Assembly (NCBI RefSeq): GCF_008807375.1
Contig: NZ_CP043311.1
Span: 5,250,001-5,314,000, forward strand
Source of the DNA: Pseudomonas lalkuanensis
Lineage (GTDB): Bacteria; Pseudomonadota; Gammaproteobacteria; Pseudomonadales; Pseudomonadaceae
Direction: 5' to 3'
DNA length: 64,000 nt
In this document: positions 46,714 to 55,673 of the stretch, one piece after another
Numbering within the stretch: the first letter of the stretch is position 1
Layout: every line of letters starts with the position of its first letter
The notes under the pieces: generated by a model
The model's input: only the letters and a program-made list of their open reading frames with translations
Told to the model about the DNA's origin: nothing
The model's database searches: none
Translations under genes and position numbers: made by a program

Positions 46714-48210
46714 TCAGCCGTTGCTGGGGAACGCGAACTGCGCGGCCTCGTGGCTGGCGCGCTGCGGCCAGCGCTGGGTGATGGCCTTGCGGCGGGTGTA
46801 GAAGCGCACGCCGTCCGGGCCGTAGGCGTGCAGGTCGCCGAACAGCGAGCGCTTCCAGCCGCCGAAGCTGTGGTAGGCCACCGGCACCGGCAGCGGCACG
46901 TTGACGCCGACCATCCCCACTTCGATCTCGTCGCAGAACAGGCGGGCGGCTTCACCGTCGCGGGTGAAGATGCAGGTGCCGTTGCCGTATTCGTGGTCGT
47001 TGATCAGCTGCATGGCCTCTTCCAGGCTGCCGACGCGGACGATGCAGAGCACCGGGCCGAAGATTTCTTCCTGGTAGATGCGCATGTCGGCTTTGACGTT
47101 GTCGAACAGGGTGCCGCCAACGAAGTAACCGTCTTCATGGCCGGCCACGCGGTAGCCGCGGCCATCCACCACCAGCTTGGCGCCAGCGGCCACGCCGTCG
47201 TCGATGTAGCCGACCACCTTGTCGCGGGCAGCGGCGGTGACCAGAGGCCCCATGTCCAGGCCGCAGTTGGTGCCGGCGCCGATCTTCAGGCCCTTGATCT
47301 GCGGAACGATCTTGTCCACCAGGGCATCGGCGATCTGGTCGCCCACGCACACGGCCACGGAGATGGCCATGCAGCGCTCGCCACAGGAGCCGTAGGCGGC
47401 GCCCATCAGTGCGCTGACGGCGTTGTCGAGGTCAGCGTCAGGCATCAGCACGGCGTGGTTCTTGGCCCCGCCCAGGGCCTGCACACGCTTGCCGCGCTTG
47501 GTGCCTTCGGCATAGATGTACTCGGCGATCGGGGTCGAGCCAACGAAGCTCAGCGCCTTCACTTCGGGGGCCTCGATCAGCGCGTCCACGGCTTCCTTGT
47601 CGCCGTTGACCACGTTCAGCACGCCCTTGGGCAGGCCGGCCTGGTGGAACAGCTCGGCGATCAGCAGGGTGGAGCTGGGGTCACGCTCGGAGGGCTTCAA
47701 GATGAAGGTGTTGCCGCAGGCGATGGCCAGCGGGTACATCCACAGCGGCACCATGGCCGGGAAGTTGAACGGGGTGATGCCGGCGACCACGCCCAGCGGC
47801 TGGAAGTCGCTCCAGGCGTCGATGTTCGGGCCGACGTTGCGGGTGTATTCGCCCTTGAGGATTTCCGGGGCGGCGCAGGCGTACTCGACGTTCTCGATAC
47901 CGCGCTTGAGCTCACCGGCGGCGTCTTCCAGGGTCTTGCCGTGTTCTTCGGCGATCAGTCTGGAGATCACCGCTTCGTTGGCTTCCAGCAGTTGCTTGAA
48001 GCGGAACAGCACCTGGGCACGCTTGGCCGGCGGGGTGTTGCGCCAGGCCGGGAAGGCCGCCTTGGCGGCATCGATGGCCTGCTGGATGGTGGCGCGGCTG
48101 GCCAGGCCGACCTTGCGGTGGGCTTCGCCGGTGGACGGGTTGAACACGTCCGCGGTGCGGCCTTGGTCGTCGATGCGTTCGCCGTTGATCAGGTGCGGGA
48201 TGAGGCTCAT
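46714..48210 (-). CDS. bauC: 3-oxopropanoate / methylmalonate-semialdehyde dehydrogenase
   Basis: A 498-residue CoA-dependent aldehyde dehydrogenase of MmsA type: [39 protein letters not shown], the catalytic Cys in [17 protein letters not shown], and [12 protein letters not shown]. With bauA it converts beta-alanine through malonate semialdehyde to acetyl-CoA. Gene order bauR, bauA, bauB, bauC matches the P. aeruginosa beta-alanine locus. A general MmsA role in valine breakdown is the alternative. Confidence 0.88.
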   Translation of the reverse strand: MSLIPHLINGERIDDQGRTADVFNPSTGEAHRKVGLASRATIQQAIDAAKAAFPAWRNTPPAKRAQVLFRFKQLLEANEAVISRLIAEEHGKTLEDAAGELKRGIENVEYACAAPEILKGEYTRNVGPNIDAWSDFQPLGVVAGITPFNFPAMVPLWMYPLAIACGNTFILKPSERDPSSTLLIAELFHQAGLPKGVLNVVNGDKEAVDALIEAPEVKALSFVGSTPIAEYIYAEGTKRGKRVQALGGAKNHAVLMPDADLDNAVSALMGAAYGSCGERCMAISVAVCVGDQIADALVDKIVPQIKGLKIGAGTNCGLDMGPLVTAAARDKVVGYIDDGVAAGAKLVVDGRGYRVAGHEDGYFVGGTLFDNVKADMRIYQEEIFGPVLCIVRVGSLEEAMQLINDHEYGNGTCIFTRDGEAARLFCDEIEVGMVGVNVPLPVPVAYHSFGGWKRSLFGDLHAYGPDGVRFYTRRKAITQRWPQRASHEAAQFAFPSNG

Positions 48211-48317
48211 GGGTGGGGTCTCTTGTAGGGCTTTTGTCTTTGCGGCGCCGGAAGCTCGGAGTGGGGAATTTCCCTCGCCCCAGCCCTCTCCCAGAGGGAG
48301 AGGGGGCTGTCCGTGCG

Positions 48318-48605
48318 CTATTTCAATTCGGTTTCCACGAAGACCACTTCGTGGTCGCTGGCGTTGATCACGTTGTGTTCGACGCCTGCCTTGCGGAAGT
48401 AGCTCTGGCCGGCCACCAGGGGGGCGTGCTTGTCGCCCTCCGGGGTTTCCAGCAGCAGGGTGCCGTTGGTCATCGGCACCACCACGTAGTCGTAGCCGTG
48501 GCAGTGGCGACCGGTTTCGGCACCGGGGGCGAAGCGCCACTCGGTGACGATCACCTCGTCGTTATCCACCTGCACGGTGGGCACGGCCTGCGGGCGCTGG
48601 CTCAT
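48318..48605 (-). CDS. bauB: Small cupin protein of the beta-alanine operon
   Basis: A 95-residue single-domain cupin with motif 1 ([21 protein letters not shown]) and motif 2 ([16 protein letters not shown], His present). ATG 48605 overlaps the bauA stop as TGATG. The enzymatic role is unclear; it is conserved between bauA and bauC. Confidence 0.85.
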   Translation of the reverse strand: MSQRPQAVPTVQVDNDEVIVTEWRFAPGAETGRHCHGYDYVVVPMTNGTLLLETPEGDKHAPLVAGQSYFRKAGVEHNVINASDHEVVFVETELK

Positions 48606-49951
48606 CAATTCACGCCCTGCAGGGCCTGGCCGACGGCATCGAACAGGCGGTCGAGCTCTTCCGGCTTGGCGTTGAAGGTCGGGCCGAACTGCAGGGTGTC
48701 GCCACCGAAGCGCACGTAGAAGCCGGCCTTCCACAGGGCCATGCCGGCCTCGAACGGACGGACGATGGCGTCGCCGTCACGCGGGGCGATCTGCAGGGCA
48801 CCGGCCAGGCCGCAGTTGCGGATGTCGATGACGTGCTTGGCGCCCTTCAGGCCGTGGATGGCCTTCTCGAAGTGCGGGGCCAGTTCGGCGGATTGCTGCA
48901 CCAGGTTTTCCTTCTCCAGCAGGTCCAGGGCAGCGAGGCCAGCGGCGCAGGCGACCGGGTGCGCGGAGTAGGTGTAGCCGTGGGTGAACTCGACGGCGTA
49001 CTCGGGCGTCGCCTGGTTCATGAAGGTCTGGTAGATCTCGCGGCTGGCGATCACCGCGCCCATGGGGATGGCACCGTTGGTGACTTGCTTGGCCACGTTC
49101 ATCAGGTCCGGGGTCACGCCGAAGTATTCAGCGCCGGTCATCTTGCCCATGCGGCCGAAGGCAGTGATCACTTCGTCGAAGATCAGCAGGATGTTGTGCT
49201 GGTCGCAGATTTCGCGCAGACGCTGCAGGTAGCCCACCGGCGGCACGATCACGCCAGCGGAGCCGGACATCGGCTCGACGATCACGGCGGCGATGTTGGA
49301 CGCGTCGTGCAGTTCAATCAGTTTCAGCAATTCGTTGGCCAGTTCCACGCCGCCGGTTTCGGCCGCGCCCCGGGTGAAGGCCAGGCCCGGCTGCAGGGTG
49401 TGCGGCAGGTGGTCGACGTCCATCAGCTGGCCGAACATCTTGCGGTTACCGCCGATACCGCCCAGCGCGGTGCCGGCGACGTTCACGCCGTGGTAGCCAC
49501 GGGCGCGGCCGATCAGCTTGGTCTTCTGCGGCTGGCCTTTCAGGCGCCAGTAGGCGCGGGCCATCTTGATGGAGGTGTCGGCGCACTCGGAGCCGGAACC
49601 GGTGAAGAACACGTGGTTCAGTTCGCCGGGAGTCAGGTTGGCGATCTTCTCGGCCAGCTGGAAGGACAGCGGGTGGCCGTACTGGAAGCCAGGAGAGTAG
49701 TCGAGGGTGCCGAGCTGCCTGGCCACGGCTTCCTGGATTTCCTTGCGCGAGTGACCGGCGCCGCAGGTCCACAGACCGGAGAGGCTGTCGTACACGCGAC
49801 GGCCCTGATCGTCGATCAGCCAGCTACCTTCGGCGGCGACGATAAGACGCGGGTCGCGCTGGAAGTTGCGGTTGGCGGAAAACGGCATCCAGTGAGCGTC
49901 CAGCTTGAGTTGGCTGGCGAGAGGAAGCTGGGCGGTCTGCGGCATGTTCAT
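48605..49951 (-). CDS. bauA: Beta-alanine (omega-amino acid):pyruvate aminotransferase
   Basis: A 448-residue class III PLP aminotransferase. It has GLWTCGAGHSRKEIQEAV, the PLP-binding Asp in LLIFDEVITAFGRMG, the Schiff-base Lys in DLMNVAKQVTNGAIPMGAV, and HGYTYSAHPVACAAGLAAL. The sequence resembles the Pseudomonas omega-amino acid transaminase. First gene of the minus-strand bau operon; GAGG precedes ATG 49951. Confidence 0.92.
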   Translation of the reverse strand: MNMPQTAQLPLASQLKLDAHWMPFSANRNFQRDPRLIVAAEGSWLIDDQGRRVYDSLSGLWTCGAGHSRKEIQEAVARQLGTLDYSPGFQYGHPLSFQLAEKIANLTPGELNHVFFTGSGSECADTSIKMARAYWRLKGQPQKTKLIGRARGYHGVNVAGTALGGIGGNRKMFGQLMDVDHLPHTLQPGLAFTRGAAETGGVELANELLKLIELHDASNIAAVIVEPMSGSAGVIVPPVGYLQRLREICDQHNILLIFDEVITAFGRMGKMTGAEYFGVTPDLMNVAKQVTNGAIPMGAVIASREIYQTFMNQATPEYAVEFTHGYTYSAHPVACAAGLAALDLLEKENLVQQSAELAPHFEKAIHGLKGAKHVIDIRNCGLAGALQIAPRDGDAIVRPFEAGMALWKAGFYVRFGGDTLQFGPTFNAKPEELDRLFDAVGQALQGVN

Positions 49952-50071
49952 GTATGGCCTCGAAAGTGTCTTGTTCTGAGGAACGACGCGCTACTTGCTG
50001 CCGACATTGCCACGGGCATAAAGTCACGAAAATCCAACTTTTCAAATCTTTAGGTTAGAGGTTGCTAAACC

Positions 50072-50992
50072 ATGAGTAGCCGCCGTTCCGAGCCACTGGC
50101 GCAGGTGAGCGATTTCGATATCCGCCTGTTGCGCATCTTTCGCAGCGTGGTGGAATGCGGTGGATTCTCCGCTGCCGAGAGCGTGCTGGGCATCGGTCGT
50201 TCGGCCATCAGCCAACAGATGAGCGATCTGGAACAACGCCTCGGCCTGCGTCTGTGCCAGCGCGGACGTGCCGGTTTCGCCCTGACCGAGGAAGGCCGCG
50301 AGGTGTACCAGTCGTCCTTGCAGCTGCTGGCGTCGCTGGAAACCTTCCGGACGGAGGTCAACGGCCTGCACCAGCACCTGCGCGGCGAGCTGAACATCGG
50401 CCTCACCGACAACCTGGTGACATTGCCGCACATGCGCATCACCCATGCGCTGTCGCGCCTGAAGGAGCGCGGACCGGACGTGCAGATCAACATCCGCATG
50501 ACGCCGCCCAGCGAGGTGGAACAGGGGGTGCTCGACGGCCGCCTGCACGTCGGCGTGGTGCCGCAGACCGCCGCCCTCTCCGGTCTGGAATACCAGCCCC
50601 TGTACAGCGAGCGCTCGCTGCTCTACTGCGCCGTGGGCCATCCACTGTTCTATGTGGACGATGCGCAACTTCGCGACGACCGCCTGAACCAGCAGGACGC
50701 CATCGCCCCCACCTTCCGCCTGCCGGCGGATATCCAGGCGCACTACCAGGTGCTCAACAGCACGGCCAGCGCCTCGGACCGCGAGGGCATGGCCTTCCTC
50801 ATCCTCACCGGCCGCTACATCGGCTACCTGCCGGACCACTACGCGAGCTTCTGGGTACAACAAGGGCGGCTGCGGGCGCTGAAACCGGCGACGCGCTTCT
50901 ACGACCTGTCGCTGTCTTCGGTGACCCGCAAGGGCCGCCGGCCGCACCTGGTGCTGGAGAGCTTCCTGGAGGCGCTGGCAGCGACGAGCTGA
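50072..50992 (+). CDS. bauR: LysR-type activator of the bau operon
   Basis: A 306-residue LysR regulator. The N-terminal winged helix-turn-helix includes SVVECGGFSAAESVLGIGRSAISQQMSDLE, given here as the region at residues 25-54. A periplasmic-binding-like effector domain follows. It diverges from bauA with a 120-bp intergenic region, the arrangement expected for BauR, which responds to beta-alanine in P. aeruginosa. Confidence 0.88.
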   Translation: MSSRRSEPLAQVSDFDIRLLRIFRSVVECGGFSAAESVLGIGRSAISQQMSDLEQRLGLRLCQRGRAGFALTEEGREVYQSSLQLLASLETFRTEVNGLHQHLRGELNIGLTDNLVTLPHMRITHALSRLKERGPDVQINIRMTPPSEVEQGVLDGRLHVGVVPQTAALSGLEYQPLYSERSLLYCAVGHPLFYVDDAQLRDDRLNQQDAIAPTFRLPADIQAHYQVLNSTASASDREGMAFLILTGRYIGYLPDHYASFWVQQGRLRALKPATRFYDLSLSSVTRKGRRPHLVLESFLEALAATS

Positions 50993-51004
50993 CATCCAGC
51001 CGTG

Positions 51005-51036
51005 CGGATTCATTCGCGAATGAATTCGCTCCCACG
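51005..51036. repeat. REP-type palindrome
   Basis: GCGGATTCATTCGCGAATGAATTCGCTCCCAC, one arm slightly degenerate compared with the 38-bp element at 21018. It lies 13 bp after the bauR stop codon. Confidence 0.75.
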
Positions 51037-51187
51037 ACGAGAGCCTCCCGGCAGCCGCTCAAGCCCCATTCCGGTGCAGCCCGGACAATTCCGCGAATAA
51101 CCTGACCAGTGCTCCAGTTTTGCTTGTAGGCGCGGTCATCCTGGGTTATCAGTGCTGTCGCCAACCCCCTCTTGAATAAGGAAGCCT

Positions 51188-51856
51188 ATGACTTCACTGG
51201 TGCCCGCCCACAGCCCGAATCCTCCCGCCAAGCCCGCCGGCCGCATTCGTCAGAAGAACGAAGAGCTGATCCTCGCCGCCGCGGAGGAGGAGTTCGCCCG
51301 CCACGGCTTCAAGGGCACCAGCATGAACACCATCGCCCTGCGCGCCGGGCTGCCCAAGGCCAACCTGCACTACTACTTCAGCAACAAGCTGGGCCTGTAC
51401 ATCGCCGTACTGAGCAACCACCTGGAACTCTGGGACAGCACCTTCAACACCCTCACCGCCGAAGACGACCCGGCCGAGGCGCTGGCCCGCTACATCCGCG
51501 CCAAGATGGAGTTCTCCCGTCGCCACCCGCTGGCTTCGAAGATCTTCGCCATGGAAATCATCAGTGGCGGCAGCTGCCTGGAAGCCCACTTCGATCAGGA
51601 CTACCGCACCTGGTTCAAGGGGCGCGCCGGGGTATTCGAAGCCTGGATCGCCGCCGGCAAGATGGACCCGGTGGACCCGGTGAACCTGATCTTCCTGCTC
51701 TGGGGCAGCACCCAGCACTACGCCGACTTCAACACCCAGATCTGCCGCGTCACTGGCCGCAAGCGCCTGACCAGGGACGACTTCGAAGCGGCCACGCAGA
51801 ACCTCATCCAGATCATCCTCAAGGGTTGCGGCCTGACTCCGCCCGCGACTGCCTGA
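51188..51856 (+). CDS. TetR-family regulator, RutR-like
   Basis: A 222-residue repressor with an N-terminal helix-turn-helix (EEFARHGFKGTSMNTIALRA, GLPKANLHYYFSNKLGLYIA) and a C-terminal domain like that of RutR (FAMEIISGG, WGSTQHYADF). RutR controls pyrimidine and purine breakdown in E. coli. The target here is unknown. AAGGAA precedes ATG 51188; yigZ follows with TGATG overlap. Confidence 0.85.
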   Translation: MTSLVPAHSPNPPAKPAGRIRQKNEELILAAAEEEFARHGFKGTSMNTIALRAGLPKANLHYYFSNKLGLYIAVLSNHLELWDSTFNTLTAEDDPAEALARYIRAKMEFSRRHPLASKIFAMEIISGGSCLEAHFDQDYRTWFKGRAGVFEAWIAAGKMDPVDPVNLIFLLWGSTQHYADFNTQICRVTGRKRLTRDDFEAATQNLIQIILKGCGLTPPATA

Positions 51857-52440
51857 TGCCGTTCACCCTGTCCGCTCCCGCCGAGTACCGCGAGGAGATC
51901 AAGAAGAGCCGCTTCATCGCCCATGCCGCGCAGGTGGCCAGCGTCGAGGAAGCGCAGGCGTTCATCGCGCGCCTGTCAGAGCCTGGCGCCTCGCACAACT
52001 GCTGGGCCTGGAAGCTGGGCAACCTGTACCGTTTCAGTGACGACGGCGAACCCGGCGGCACCGCCGGACGCCCGATCCTCGCCGCTATCGAAGGCCAGGA
52101 CTGCGACCAGGTGGCGGTGCTGGTGATCCGTTACTACGGCGGTATCCAGCTCGGCACCGGCGGCCTCGCCCGCGCCTACGGCGGCAGCGCCGCGAAATGC
52201 CTGCAAGGTGGCGAGCGCGTGGAGCTGGTGGCGCGCAGCCGCATCAGGTGCCATCCCGGTTTTGCCGAACTGCCGTTATTGAAGGCTCGCCTCGCCGACT
52301 TCGAAGCGCTGGTAGAAAGTGAACGCTTCGATGCCGAAGGCGCCGAGCTGATCATGGCCCTGCCCGAGGGCCGCATTGCCGGGTTCGAGCAGGTCCTGCG
52401 AGATATCAGCCGGGGCCGGCTGGAAGTCAAGCGGCTCTGA
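51856..52440 (+). CDS. yigZ: YigZ/IMPACT family protein
   Basis: A 194-residue protein with the UPF0029 core: EIKKSRFIAHAAQVASVEEA, HNCWAWKLGN, DDGEPGGTAGRPIL, VLVIRYYGGIQLGTGGLARAY, and a C-terminal DUF1949 domain. The family is linked to translation control in eukaryotes; its bacterial role is unclear. Coupled to the TetR gene by TGATG. Confidence 0.93.
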   Translation: MPFTLSAPAEYREEIKKSRFIAHAAQVASVEEAQAFIARLSEPGASHNCWAWKLGNLYRFSDDGEPGGTAGRPILAAIEGQDCDQVAVLVIRYYGGIQLGTGGLARAYGGSAAKCLQGGERVELVARSRIRCHPGFAELPLLKARLADFEALVESERFDAEGAELIMALPEGRIAGFEQVLRDISRGRLEVKRL

Positions 52441-53799
<1,359 letters not shown>

Positions 53800-53923
53800 G
53801 GCGGCATCCGCTGCGGACTGAATTCGCAGGGAGCGTTGTGCGCACCGACTCCGGGATCGATTCAGCACCCTGTCAATCCGCTGGTGCGCACGGCGCACCC
53901 TGGCGGATCGGCTTCGGCGTTTC

Positions 53924-54577
53924 CTACAGCGAAGGTGCCGGGCGCGGTGTCAGCAACCGCAGGACGCCGCCGAGCAGCACGCCGTAAAGCGGCACGAAGA
54001 GCACCAGGCTGATGGCCAGCTTTACGCCGTAGTCCACGGTGGCGATTTCCACCCAGTTCGCCGCCATGAAGGGATTGTCGCTGCGCCAGAAGGCCACGGA
54101 GAAGAAGGCGAAGGTGTCCAGCAGGTTGCCGGCGATGGTCGAGGCTACCGGCGCGATCCACCACTGGCGCATTTGCCGCAGGCGGTCGAAGACCTGGATA
54201 TCCAGCACCTGGCCCAGCACGTAGGCGAGGAAGCTGGCCAGGGAGATGCGGGCGACGAAGAGGTTGAATTCGCCGAGTGCAGCAAAACCCTGGAAGCTCG
54301 CTTCCTGGAACAGCACCGAGACCACATAGGACGCCAGCAATGCCGGGACCATGACCCGCGCGATGACCCGGCGCGCAGCCTGCTTGCCCATCAGTCGAAC
54401 GGTCAGGTCGGTGGCCAGGAAGATGAAGGGAAAGCTGAACGCGCCCCAGGTGGTGTGCCAGCCGAACAGGGTGATCGGCAGTTGCACCAGGTAATTGCTG
54501 GCGATGACGATCAGGATGTGAAAGGCGATCAGGCCGGCCAGTGCCGGGCGCCAGACCGTGGGAGAAATTGCAGGCAT
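53924..54577 (-). CDS. yhhQ: YhhQ, queuosine-precursor transporter
   Basis: A 217-residue membrane protein with six or so helices of the VUT/COG1738 family: IASNYLVQLPITLFGWHTTWGAFSF region, FLATDLTVRLMGKQAARRVI, LASFLAYVLGQVLDIQVFD and GNLLDTFAFFSVAFW. It imports preQ0/preQ1. ATG 54577 is chosen because the AAGGA just upstream lies inside a preQ1-like aptamer. Confidence 0.92.
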   Translation of the reverse strand: MPAISPTVWRPALAGLIAFHILIVIASNYLVQLPITLFGWHTTWGAFSFPFIFLATDLTVRLMGKQAARRVIARVMVPALLASYVVSVLFQEASFQGFAALGEFNLFVARISLASFLAYVLGQVLDIQVFDRLRQMRQWWIAPVASTIAGNLLDTFAFFSVAFWRSDNPFMAANWVEIATVDYGVKLAISLVLFVPLYGVLLGGVLRLLTPRPAPSL

Positions 54578-54587
54578 GGTGATTTGC

Positions 54588-54620
54588 ATCCTTTTTGCCG
54601 ATGGGGTGAGGGAACCCATG
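54588..54620 (-). promoter_or_regulatory. Probable preQ1-I riboswitch controlling yhhQ
   Basis: The RNA reads CATGGGTTCCCTCACCCCAT then CGGCAAAAAGGAT. P1 is ATGGG/CCCAT, the loop contains the GTTC...CACCC signature, and the A-rich tail AAAAAGGA can pair its GGA with TCC in the loop to form the family's pseudoknot. This pairing would hide the ribosome site. Confidence 0.7.
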
Positions 54621-54728
54621 CCGCGGCCCCCTGGCCGACGACGGCGCGCATTCTAACTTGACCCGTGCGTCAGGAAAAGACGGATCGTCCGGGCGCATGC
54701 ACAAGTGGCGAAAAAGACAGTGCATACG

Positions 54729-54749
54729 AAAAAGGCCGCGATGCGGCCC
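54729..54749 (-). terminator. Terminator after cytochrome b561
   Basis: GGCCGC and GCGGCC arms around a three-base loop, with TTTTT on the minus strand. Confidence 0.75.
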
Positions 54750-55283
54750 TTAGTCGTGAAGCGTCTTGCGTCGCCCCGTCACCATCGACCAGGGCAGGTT
54801 CTCGCGCGTGCGCACGCTTTCCACCAGCGCGGCACCAACGTGCAGGCAAGCCAGCCAGAACAGGCTGTCGGCCATGAAGACATGGATATCCCGGGGCAGG
54901 TCCTCGCCCCAGAAGTAGTCGACTTCTTCCATCAGAAAGCCGGTGACGCCCAGGCCCACCATCAGCACCAGCATGAGGATCATCACCAGCCCGCCCAGGG
55001 GCGAGTGGCCCAGGCGGTGCATGTGACCACCTGTGAGCAGCGCCTTGGCGTGGGCCACCAGGCGCGCCGGATGCGGCCAGAAGTCCGCCCAGCGCGCCGG
55101 CTGGGGGCCGACGAAGCCCCAGGCCAGGCGCACCAGCACCACCGCCACGGCGTAATAGCCGAGCCAGCGGTGCCAGCCGTCACCCGCCTCATTGAGGAAG
55201 TAGTCGCCGATGAAGGCGGCCACCAGGGACCAGTGGCCGATCCGCACCACCGGGTCCCAGAGGCGAACGGTCTCGGCGCTCAC
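54750..55283 (-). CDS. Cytochrome b561-type membrane protein
   Basis: A 177-residue four-helix protein with heme-ligand histidines in VRLWDPVVRIGHWSLVAAF (near residue 17), WHRWLGYYAVAVVLVRLAWG, and the C-terminal FWLACLHVGAALVES. Members pass electrons between quinones and periplasmic acceptors. It follows a PepSY-domain gene by 3 bp, a common pairing. Confidence 0.88.
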   Translation of the reverse strand: MSAETVRLWDPVVRIGHWSLVAAFIGDYFLNEAGDGWHRWLGYYAVAVVLVRLAWGFVGPQPARWADFWPHPARLVAHAKALLTGGHMHRLGHSPLGGLVMILMLVLMVGLGVTGFLMEEVDYFWGEDLPRDIHVFMADSLFWLACLHVGAALVESVRTRENLPWSMVTGRRKTLHD

Positions 55284-55286
55284 GGT

Positions 55287-55553
55287 TTAGTCCTCGATCT
55301 CCTGCTTGACCACCTTGCCGTCGACCGGGTTGAAGTAGATCTCGACCTTGCGCTTGTCCTTGTCCCAGCCGTAGATCTCGTAGCAGTTGCCGGCGGTGAC
55401 CTTGAACTTCTTGATGTCGTAGCCCTGGGCCTTGAGATCGTCCTGGAACTTGGTCTGGTCTTGCCAGGTTGCCTTGTCGGCGCTGGTGCATTCGGTCTTG
55501 GCAAAGGTCAGCGGGCTGACAAGGGCCAGGGAAACGAGCAGGAGCTTACGCAT
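55287..55553 (-). CDS. PepSY-domain periplasmic protein
   Basis: An 88-residue protein with signal peptide (LLLVSLALVSPLTFA) and a PepSY fold: KFKVTAGNCYEIYGWDKDKR and KVEIYFNPVDGKVVKQE. Two Cys may form a disulfide. ATG 55553 follows GAGGT. Likely a partner of the cytochrome b561 downstream. Confidence 0.85.
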   Translation of the reverse strand: MRKLLLVSLALVSPLTFAKTECTSADKATWQDQTKFQDDLKAQGYDIKKFKVTAGNCYEIYGWDKDKRKVEIYFNPVDGKVVKQEIED

Positions 55554-55673
55554 GGTATTGACCTCGATTTTTGCGTTGTAAGGCGAAAGGCAATGCAAGG
55601 GTTTCTCATTCACTGCCAAGACGAAGGAGATTAGGCCAGGCCTTGGCGGCTGTCATATATCGGTCCGCCGATC

